A stretch of 64,000 nucleotides of DNA, taken from JAAFIW01 sp031414805. GTDB taxonomy: Bacteria > Pseudomonadota > Gammaproteobacteria > Burkholderiales > Burkholderiaceae_C. The notes under the pieces are model-generated. The model ran no database searches. It was not told where the DNA came from and worked only from the letters and a program-made list of their open reading frames with translations. Of the stretch, positions 57,685-64,000 are shown one piece after another. How positions within the stretch are numbered: the first letter of the stretch is position 1; each line of letters opens with the position of its first letter. The DNA lies in the NCBI GenBank assembly GCA_031414805.1, contig JANOQJ010000080.1:62001-126000 (forward strand), in the 5' to 3' direction. Position numbers and translations under genes: made by a program.

Positions 57685-59373
57685 TTATTTAGATTCGCTG
57701 CTATCCATCTTGGCGCGCAGCAGCGCACCTAGGCTGGTGGTGCCGGCGTTTTCGCGCACCGACTGCTGGCTCAGGGTGTTCATCTGCTCTTGCTGGTCGG
57801 CCATGTCTTTGGCCTTGATCGACAGCTGGATGTTGCGCGTCTTGCGGTCGATGTTGACCACCACGGAGGTGACTTCGTCGCCTTCTTTGAGCACATTGCG
57901 CGCATCTTCCACGCGGTCACGGCTGATTTCGGAGGCACGCAGGTAACCCAGAATGTCTTCGCCCAGGTCGATCTCGGCACCTTTGGCATCGACGGTCTTG
58001 ACCTTGCCGGTGACGATGGCACCTTTGTCGTTGATGGACACAAAGGTGGTGAACGGGTCGCTGTCCAGCTGCTTGATGCCCAGGCTGATGCGCTCGCGGT
58101 CCACGTCCACAGCCAGCACCAGGGCTTCGACTTCCTGGCCCTTTTTGTAGTTGCGTACGGCGGCTTCGCCGGTTTCGTTCCAGCTCAGATCGCTCAAATG
58201 CACCAGGCCGTCAATGCCAGCAGCCAGGCCGACGAACACGCCGAAGTCGGTGATGGATTTGATCGGTCCCTTCACGCGGTCGCCACGCTTGGTGTTTTGT
58301 GCGAACTCTTGCCATGGGTTGGCGCGGCACTGCTTCATGCCCAGGGAAATGCGGCGCTTGTCTTCGTCGATCTCCAGCACCATGACTTCGACTTCGTCAC
58401 CCAGGCTGACCAGCTTGGAGGGCGCCACGTTCTTGTTGGTCCAGTCCATCTCGGAGACGTGCACCAAACCTTCGATACCTGGCTCCAGCTCAACAAATGC
58501 GCCGTAATCGGCAATGTTGGTGATCTTGCCGAACATGCGGGTGGCTTGTGGGTAGCGGCGGTTCACGCCCATCCATGGGTCGTCGCCCATTTGCTTCAGA
58601 CCCAGCGACACACGGTTTTTCTCGGTGTCGAATTTCAGAATTTTTGCGGTGATCTCTTGACCGGCTTGCACCACCTCAGATGGGTGACGCACGCGACGCC
58701 AGGCCATGTCGGTGATGTGCAGCAGGCCGTCGATACCGCCCAGGTCCACAAAAGCGCCGTATTCGGTGATGTTTTTCACCACACCGCGCACCACGGAGCC
58801 TTCTTTCAAGGTGTCCATCAGCTTGGCGCGCTCTTCGCCCATGCTGGCCTCGACCACGGCGCGGCGGCTCAGCACCACGTTGTTGCGCTTGCGATCCAAC
58901 TTGATAACCTTGAATTCCATGGTCTTGTTCTCATACGGAGACAAGTCTTTGATGGGGCGGGTGTCGATGAGCGAGCCGGGCAGGAAGGCGCGGATGCCGT
59001 TGACCAGAACCGTGAGGCCGCCTTTGACTTTGCCGCTGGTCTGGCCGGTGACGAACTCGCCGGATTCCAGGGCTTTTTCCAGGCTCATCCAGGAGGCCAA
59101 ACGCTTGGCCGTGTCGCGCGACAGGATGGTGTCGCCAAAGCCGTTTTCGATGGAGCCGATGGCCACAGACACGAAGTCGCCAACTTGCGCTTCGAGCTCG
59201 CCCTTGTCGTTCTTGAATTCCTCAATCGGCACGTAGGCTTCAGATTTCAGGCCGGCATTGACGACGACAAAGCCGTGCTCAATGCGGACCACCTCGGCGG
59301 TGATGACTTCACCGGGGCGCATTTCCGTGCGGGTCAGCGATTCTTCAAACAGGGCGGCAAAAGATTCAGACAT
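57685..59373 (-). CDS. rpsA: 30S ribosomal protein S1
   Basis: A 562-residue protein with six S1 domains, for example TAEVVRIEHGFVVVNAGLKSEAYVPIEEF, VVKNITEYGAFVDLGGIDGLLHITDM and the four later GxVxxIxDFGAFV/VGLxxGIDGLVH units. It helps bind mRNA to the ribosome. It lies 78 nt upstream of ihfB; the large plus-strand frame opposite it is an artefact of GC-rich coding. Confidence 0.98.
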   Translation of the reverse strand: MSESFAALFEESLTRTEMRPGEVITAEVVRIEHGFVVVNAGLKSEAYVPIEEFKNDKGELEAQVGDFVSVAIGSIENGFGDTILSRDTAKRLASWMSLEKALESGEFVTGQTSGKVKGGLTVLVNGIRAFLPGSLIDTRPIKDLSPYENKTMEFKVIKLDRKRNNVVLSRRAVVEASMGEERAKLMDTLKEGSVVRGVVKNITEYGAFVDLGGIDGLLHITDMAWRRVRHPSEVVQAGQEITAKILKFDTEKNRVSLGLKQMGDDPWMGVNRRYPQATRMFGKITNIADYGAFVELEPGIEGLVHVSEMDWTNKNVAPSKLVSLGDEVEVMVLEIDEDKRRISLGMKQCRANPWQEFAQNTKRGDRVKGPIKSITDFGVFVGLAAGIDGLVHLSDLSWNETGEAAVRNYKKGQEVEALVLAVDVDRERISLGIKQLDSDPFTTFVSINDKGAIVTGKVKTVDAKGAEIDLGEDILGYLRASEISRDRVEDARNVLKEGDEVTSVVVNIDRKTRNIQLSIKAKDMADQQEQMNTLSQQSVRENAGTTSLGALLRAKMDSSESK

Positions 59374-59417
59374 GTATTTCCTTGTGCATCAAGGGCAGGA
59401 TGTACAACAGCGGGGTT

Positions 59418-59480
59418 GCTATTGTTTGTATAGCTGCTTGAGCAATGGTTGTGTGGGCTAGCCACGGTTTTTACTAACAA
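59418..59480 (+). repeat. 63-nt dispersed repeat, intergenic copy 13
   Basis: GCTATTGTTTGTATAGC, TGCTTGAGCAATGGTTGTGT, then GGGCTAGCCACGG. The second half is more diverged, TGA intact. Between rpsA and aroA-cmk, in the 5' leader of rpsA. Confidence 0.8.
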
Positions 59481-59528
59481 ACCACACCGCACAGGGGCGG
59501 GGTGGAGCGGCAGCTGTTCCAAGTTTTT

Positions 59529-61544
59529 TCAAGTTGCCTGAAACGGCTGTTGTGCCTGCCACCAGCTCAACACCTGGGCCACCGATTGCTCGATGGATAC
59601 GTCGGAGTTGTCTAGCAATTGGGCGTTTTGCGCGGGTTTTAACGGTGCAACGCTGCGGGTTGAATCGCGCTCGTCGCGCGCTTGAAGGTCTGCGCAAAGG
59701 TCGGCGAGTGTAGCCGAAAAACCCTTTGAAATCAATTGCTTATGACGACGCTCGGCGCGGTGGTCGGCGCTGGCGGTGAGGTACACCTTGAGTTGGGCGT
59801 GGGGAAAAATGACCGTTCCCATGTCGCGCCCATCGGCCACGAGGCCCGGTAGGCGGGCAAAGCTGTGTTGCAAGGCTACAAGTGCTGTTCGGACCGCGGG
59901 CAGAGCTGACACTTTGGAAGCGTTCATCCCGGCTGCTTCGGTGCGGATGGTTTCCGACACATCCACGCCGTTCAGCAGCACCTGATCGCCCACAAACTGC
60001 ACTGGCAGCTGCTGGGCCAGGGCGGCAATTTGGGATTCATGCGCGGCGTCGAGCGCCAGCCCGGCTTGCAGCGCCGCCAGCGCCGTCACGCGGTACAGCG
60101 CGCCGGAATCCAGGTAGTGGTAGCCCAGTCGTTGTGCCACTTGAGAGGCGAGGGTGCCCTTGCCGGAGGCGGTCGGGCCGTCGATGCAGATCACCGGCAC
60201 CGCGTCGGCTGGCGTGGTGATGGAAAACAGGGTTTCAAAATAATCGGGGTAGGTTTTAGCAACGCATTTGGGGTCTTCAATGCGCACGGGCAGGCCTGCC
60301 GGGTTGAAGGCGGCCAGCGAAAAACACATGGCCATGCGGTGGTCGTCGTAGGTGTGGATGCTGGCCGCCTTCCACTGGGCCACATCCTGGATCGGCTCAA
60401 TGCGCAGGAAATCGGCACCTTCTTCCACCGTCGCACCCAGCTTGCGCAGCTCACAAGCCATCGCGGCCAGGCGGTCGGTTTCTTTTACGCGCCAGCTGGC
60501 GATGTTGCGCAGGGTGCTGGGGCCGTCGGCGTACAAGGCCATCACGGCCAGGGTCATGGCGGCGTCGGGGATGTGGTTGCAGTCCAGGTCGATGGCTTTG
60601 AGCGGACACGCACCTTGCGACACCTGCAGCCAGTTGGGGCCGCTTTCAATCTGCGCGCCCATCATGTGGGCGGCTTGCACAAAGCGAATATCGCCTTGAA
60701 TCGAGGTTGCACCGACGCCATTGATTCGCAGCCCAGTTTTTAAGCCTTTTTGGCCTACAGCCCTTGTAGATATTGCTGCAGCAGCTATGAAATAACTAGC
60801 AGACGAAGCATCGGATTCGACGTAGATAGCGCCTGGCGACTGGTAGCGGCTGCTCGCTGGAATGGTGAATTGCTGCCAGCCGTCGCGCTGCACGGTCACG
60901 CCAAATTGCGCCATCAAGGACAGGGTGATGTCGATGTAGGGCTTAGAGATCAACTCGCCCATGACGTTGATGACGATGTTGCGGGTAGCCACCAAGGGCA
61001 GCGCCATCAAGAGCGAAGTCAGGAACTGGCTGGATACGTCGCCACGCACTGCAATGGGCGCATCCAGCTGAATGTGCGGTTGCCCAATACCCAGCGGCGG
61101 AAATCCCTCGTTGCCCAGGTAGTCGATCTGGCAACCCACCAGCCGCAACGCGTCGACCAGATCGCCAATCGGCCGTTCGTGCATGCGCGGCACGCCGCTG
61201 AGTTCAAAGTCGCCACCCAGCACCGCCAGCGCGGCGGCCAGCGGGCGCATGGCGGTGCCTGCGTTACCCAGAAAGAGTTTGGCCTGGCGCGTACGCAATT
61301 GGCCTGCGAGGCCGGTGATGCTTAAAACGGGGCCGTCTGGCTGAAGTCCACAACCCAGCGTGCGCAGGGCTTGCAGCATCACCTGGGTGTCGTCGGAGGC
61401 CAGCAGGTCGTGAACGCGGGTTGTGCCCTGACTCAGCGCGGCCAGCAACAACACGCGGTTGGAAATACTTTTGGAGCCCGGAAGCGCCACCGTGCCGTGC
61501 ACGCTGGACAAGGCTGGAATGTCCAGGAATTCAGTGGCGAACAT
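59529..61544 (-). CDS. aroA-cmk: Fused EPSP synthase and cytidylate kinase
   Basis: A 671-residue fusion. Residues 1 to about 440 are 3-phosphoshikimate 1-carboxyvinyltransferase: GSKSISNRVLLLAALSQGTTRV, LFLGNAGTAMRPLAAAL and the C-terminal RVKETDRLAAMACELRKLG. From about residue 450 is cytidylate kinase with P-loop GPTASGKGT (456-464), LDSGALYRVTALAAL and VADGRDMGTVIF. Such fusions occur in Comamonadaceae. Residues 249-270 (YFIAAAAISTRAVGQKGLK) come from a sense 63-nt repeat; AAAAI aligns with the AAAAI of other AroA proteins, so the repeat overlaps a conserved helix. Confidence 0.96.
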   Translation of the reverse strand: MFATEFLDIPALSSVHGTVALPGSKSISNRVLLLAALSQGTTRVHDLLASDDTQVMLQALRTLGCGLQPDGPVLSITGLAGQLRTRQAKLFLGNAGTAMRPLAAALAVLGGDFELSGVPRMHERPIGDLVDALRLVGCQIDYLGNEGFPPLGIGQPHIQLDAPIAVRGDVSSQFLTSLLMALPLVATRNIVINVMGELISKPYIDITLSLMAQFGVTVQRDGWQQFTIPASSRYQSPGAIYVESDASSASYFIAAAAISTRAVGQKGLKTGLRINGVGATSIQGDIRFVQAAHMMGAQIESGPNWLQVSQGACPLKAIDLDCNHIPDAAMTLAVMALYADGPSTLRNIASWRVKETDRLAAMACELRKLGATVEEGADFLRIEPIQDVAQWKAASIHTYDDHRMAMCFSLAAFNPAGLPVRIEDPKCVAKTYPDYFETLFSITTPADAVPVICIDGPTASGKGTLASQVAQRLGYHYLDSGALYRVTALAALQAGLALDAAHESQIAALAQQLPVQFVGDQVLLNGVDVSETIRTEAAGMNASKVSALPAVRTALVALQHSFARLPGLVADGRDMGTVIFPHAQLKVYLTASADHRAERRHKQLISKGFSATLADLCADLQARDERDSTRSVAPLKPAQNAQLLDNSDVSIEQSVAQVLSWWQAQQPFQAT
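60737..60800 (-). repeat. 63-nt dispersed repeat, copy 14, sense inside aroA-cmk
   Basis: Coding strand: GCTAGTTATTTCATAGCTGC, TGCAGCAATATCTACAAGGG, ending AAAAAGGCTTAAAA. The consensus TGA is GCA here. It encodes IAAAAISTRAVGQKGLK. Confidence 0.88.
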
Positions 61545-61553
61545 CGCTTGTGC

Positions 61554-62435
61554 CTATTTGTTGCCACCGTTCATACGCCAGCCCGTGCGGGCGGTACTCG
61601 CCTGCTCCAGCATGCCCTCCAATGCCTGCGTGTTGCCGCTTTCAATCATCAACTCCAGTGCGTGCAGGCTGCGCTGAAAAACCTTGGACTGCGCGAGCAA
61701 CTCCTGCTTGTTGGCCAGAAAAATATCGCGCCACACCTTGGGGTCGCTGGCTGCAATGCGGCTGAAATCGCGGAAGCCGGGGCCTGCGACCGACAACAGT
61801 TGTCGGGCGGAGTCCTGGCTGGTGATGGCCGTCATGGCGGCAAAAGCGATCAGGTGCGGCAGATGGCTGACGGCGGCAAACGCTGCGTCGTGCGCCTGGG
61901 GTGTCATTTGCTGCACGATGCAGCCCAGCTTGGTCCATACGTCCACCGCTTTTTGCAGCTGAATGGGGTTGGTGCGGTCAATCGGTGTGAGGATGACTTG
62001 CTTGCCCGCGTACAGATCTGCATCGGCATGCTCCACGCCTGACTGCTCTTTGCCGGCAATCGGGTGAGCCGGCACAAACAGGCCAATGTGGTCGCGCAGC
62101 ACCCGACGGGCGGAGTCGACGATATCGCTTTTGGTGGAGCCGACGTCCATGATCAGCATGTTGGGGCTGACCAGGTGCTTGACGGTTTTCAGGGTGGCTT
62201 CGGTGGCAGCCACGGGTACGGCTACCAGTACCAGATCGGCGCCCGATACGGCTAGCAGGGCCGAAGGCGCCTCGATATCGATCACGCCCATGGCGCGAGC
62301 CCGCTCGGTGGTAGACGGCGATTTGCTGTAGCCCACGATGCGCTTGACCAGACCGGCTTTTTTCAGCGCCAGTGCGAACGAGCCGCCCATCATTCCGCAG
62401 CCTATCAATCCCATTTGTTCAAACATAGTCGTCAT
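61554..62435 (-). CDS. tyrA: Prephenate dehydrogenase
   Basis: A 293-residue enzyme of tyrosine synthesis: GLIGCGMMGGSFALALKKAG (NAD loop), DVGSTKSDIV and VPAHPIAGKEQSGVEHADADLYAGKQVILTP, DAAFAAVSHLPHLIAFA. The start could be the ATG at 62435 or at 62426. It is 9 nt from pheA and from aroA-cmk, in a co-oriented aromatic amino acid operon. Confidence 0.95.
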   Translation of the reverse strand: MTTMFEQMGLIGCGMMGGSFALALKKAGLVKRIVGYSKSPSTTERARAMGVIDIEAPSALLAVSGADLVLVAVPVAATEATLKTVKHLVSPNMLIMDVGSTKSDIVDSARRVLRDHIGLFVPAHPIAGKEQSGVEHADADLYAGKQVILTPIDRTNPIQLQKAVDVWTKLGCIVQQMTPQAHDAAFAAVSHLPHLIAFAAMTAITSQDSARQLLSVAGPGFRDFSRIAASDPKVWRDIFLANKQELLAQSKVFQRSLHALELMIESGNTQALEGMLEQASTARTGWRMNGGNK

Positions 62436-62444
62436 TTAAGTTGG

Positions 62445-63527
62445 TCAATCACCCGTGGGATAGGTGCCCAGCACCTTGTAAAACGCACACAGGGCCTGAA
62501 AGTCCGCCAGCGCCGCCGCGACATGCGGTTGCGTTGGATGGCCTTGCAGGTCGATATAAAAATAGTATTCCCACTGGCCCGAACGGGCAGGGCGTGACTC
62601 AAAACGAGTCATGGACACGCCATGGGTCTTCAAGGGAACAAGCAAGTCGTGTACCGCGCCTGGCTTATTAGGCACCGAGACGATCAGGCTGATGCAGTCT
62701 TTGCCGGACGCCTGTGGCGCCGGCAGTGTCTGGGGCAGGCACACCACGGCAAAGCGGGTGCGGTTGAAAGCATCGTCTTGTATGGCATGGGCTGCAATGT
62801 GCAAGCCAAACTCAGTGCCTGCACGAGCACTGGCAATGCCCGCCCAGGCCGGGTTGTTGGCTGCCAGACGCGCACCCTCTGCGTTGCTGTTGGCACTGCG
62901 ACGCTCGGCGTGGGGCAGGTGGGTGTTCAGCCAGCCTTGGCACTGCGCCAGCGCCTGCGGGTGGGCCAGCACCACCTCAATGCCGTCCAGCGAATCGCTC
63001 AGGCGCAACAGGTTGTGGCGCACCATCAGGCTGGTTTCCCCCACGACGTGCAAAGGCGTGTGCAAGAACAGGTCGAGCGAGCGGGCCACCACACCTTCGG
63101 TGGAGTTTTCCACTGGCACCACGCCGAATTGCGCGGTACCTGCGGCTGCGGCGCGAAACACTTCGTCGATGGTGGTGCAGGGAACCGGGTCAATGCTGGA
63201 GCCAAAAAACTGCAGTGCCGCCTGCTCGCTGAAGGTGCCTGCGGGCCCCAAGTACGCCACACGCTGCGGCGCTTCGAGCGCACGGCAGGCAGACATGATC
63301 TCGCGCCAGATGGTGGCGATGCTGTGGGCTTTTAGTGGGCCTGCGTTGGCGGCCTGCAAGCTCTGGATGACTTGCGCCTCACGCTCGGGCCGAAACACGG
63401 GCGAGCCCTCGATGCGCTTGATGTCGCCCACCTCGCCAGCCAATGCGGCGCGGCGGTTGAGCAGGACCAGCAACTGGCTGTCCACGCTGTCGATGGCCAC
63501 ACGCAGGTCGGCAAGGGTTGGGGTCAT
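62445..63527 (-). CDS. pheA: Chorismate mutase/prephenate dehydratase (P-protein)
   Basis: A 360-residue bifunctional enzyme of phenylalanine synthesis. Residues 1-90 are an AroQ chorismate mutase (LRVAIDSVDSQLLVLLNRRAALAGEVGDIKR). The rest is prephenate dehydratase (YLGPAGTFSEQAALQFFGS, FGVVPVENSTEGVVARSLDLF) and a C-terminal ACT domain (SLIVSVPNKPGAVHDLLVPLKTHGVSMTRFESRP) that usually senses phenylalanine. Confidence 0.97.
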   Translation of the reverse strand: MTPTLADLRVAIDSVDSQLLVLLNRRAALAGEVGDIKRIEGSPVFRPEREAQVIQSLQAANAGPLKAHSIATIWREIMSACRALEAPQRVAYLGPAGTFSEQAALQFFGSSIDPVPCTTIDEVFRAAAAGTAQFGVVPVENSTEGVVARSLDLFLHTPLHVVGETSLMVRHNLLRLSDSLDGIEVVLAHPQALAQCQGWLNTHLPHAERRSANSNAEGARLAANNPAWAGIASARAGTEFGLHIAAHAIQDDAFNRTRFAVVCLPQTLPAPQASGKDCISLIVSVPNKPGAVHDLLVPLKTHGVSMTRFESRPARSGQWEYYFYIDLQGHPTQPHVAAALADFQALCAFYKVLGTYPTGD

Positions 63528-63550
63528 GGGGCTGTGTTCAGGGAAATGGC

Positions 63551-64000
63551 TCAGGAAGCCGCTTCAAATTTTCGCATGTAGTCGACCAGCGATTGCACCC
63601 CTGCCAGCGGCATGGCGTTGTAAATACTGGCGCGCATGCCGCCGACCGACTTGTGGCCCTTGAGCTGCAGCAGACCGTGGTCTTTGGCGCCGCTTAAAAA
63701 CGCGTCGTTGCGGCTTTCGTCGCGCAGGAAGAACGGGATGTTCATACGTGAGCGGCAGTCAAGAGCCACTTTGTTGACGTAAAACTGCGAGTTGTCGATG
63801 AAGTCATACAGCAGTTGGGCTTTGGTCTGGTTGCGGATGTTCATCGCCGCCACGCCGGTGTGGCCATCTTCCGTCTGGTTTTTAAGCCACGCGAATGTCA
63901 GCCCAGCCACGTAAATCGCCCAGGTCGGCGGCGTGTTGTACATGGACTGGTTATCAGCCACGATTTGGTAGTCAAACGCGCTGGGGCAGACGGGAAGGGC
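63551..64000 (-). CDS. serC: Phosphoserine aminotransferase, 3' part
   Basis: The frame stays open to the right edge of the window, so the gene is partial. Visible C-terminal 150 residues include CPSAFDYQIVADN, SMYNTPPTWAIYVAGL and KGHKSVGGMRASIYNAMPLAGVQSLVDYMRKFE, the SerC end with the PLP-dependent transferase fold. The enzyme makes phosphoserine. It starts beyond 64000; the usual serC-pheA order is kept (23 nt gap). Confidence 0.95.
   Translation of the reverse strand, partial: ALPVCPSAFDYQIVADNQSMYNTPPTWAIYVAGLTFAWLKNQTEDGHTGVAAMNIRNQTKAQLLYDFIDNSQFYVNKVALDCRSRMNIPFFLRDESRNDAFLSGAKDHGLLQLKGHKSVGGMRASIYNAMPLAGVQSLVDYMRKFEAAS

Noticed and set aside
57790..59433. A 547-residue open frame on the plus strand opposite rpsA
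   Set aside because: It mirrors rpsA and is rich in His, Gln and Val with no known motif. S1 is a certain gene here, so this is a GC-driven antisense frame.

Overview
The window comes from a betaproteobacterium, most probably a member of the Comamonadaceae close to Rhodoferax or Polaromonas. The support is the serC-pheA-tyrA-aroA/cmk-rpsA-ihfB-lapA-lapB-rfaE gene order with a fused AroA-Cmk protein, an aerobic benzoyl-CoA (box) cluster, and dispersed repeats of the kind common in that family. The organism call is inference from protein character and gene order; no database was searched.

Layout. (1) 1-4500: a two-cluster ferredoxin/flavin reductase, an ArsA-type arsenite ATPase fused to an N-terminal thioredoxin-like domain, a VOC protein and a class II glutamine amidotransferase. 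(2) 4.7-7.6 kb: a sulfide/persulfide-response module: persulfide dioxygenase, BigR-type repressor, two YeeE/YedE membrane proteins and a DUF599 protein, with a palindromic operator between the divergent genes. (3) 7.6-25.8 kb: a stress and low-energy region: UspA, an SDR enzyme, a RHH/MazF toxin-antitoxin pair, a VIT1-like transporter, a Ca-type and an Mg-type P-ATPase, a DcaP-like porin, the arcDABC arginine deiminase operon, a CbpM-like protein and an MsbA-like exporter. (4) 26-39 kb: LysE, GNAT, MnmC, YggX, the sulfate ABC transporter (cysP/T/W/A), DsbB, pobA with its divergent IclR regulator, and small secreted proteins. (5) 39-51.6 kb: an aromatic-acid module: livFGMHK-type transporter, benzoate-CoA ligase, flavodoxin, BoxR, BoxC and BoxB, but no boxA. 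(6) 51.7-64 kb: ComEA-like protein, heptose/LPS genes (hldD, rfaE1, lapB, lapA), ihfB, rpsA, aroA-cmk, tyrA, pheA and the 3' part of serC.

Main discoveries. A 63-nt repeat occurs 14 times. Seven copies lie inside essential or metabolic genes (msbA-like, dsbB, livG, bclA, boxC, lapB, aroA-cmk) and are read through in one fixed frame per orientation. The consensus carries a TGA codon in the sense frame. It is present in all seven intergenic and all three antisense copies and absent from all four sense intragenic copies. A second signal is a 20-bp near-palindrome found once upstream of each of four minus-strand units (uspA, the Ca-type ATPase, the arc-porin-mgtA operon, cbpM), always in the same polarity, which looks like an undescribed low-energy or low-oxygen regulon. 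A third is a small GIY-YIG nuclease gene bracketed by two direct copies of an 82-83-nt palindromic repeat that also occurs elsewhere in the window, suggesting a nuclease-linked mobile repeat. A 241-bp element with perfect 21-bp terminal inverted repeats lies upstream of arcD.

No rRNA, tRNA, CRISPR array, intact transposase or prophage gene was recognised.
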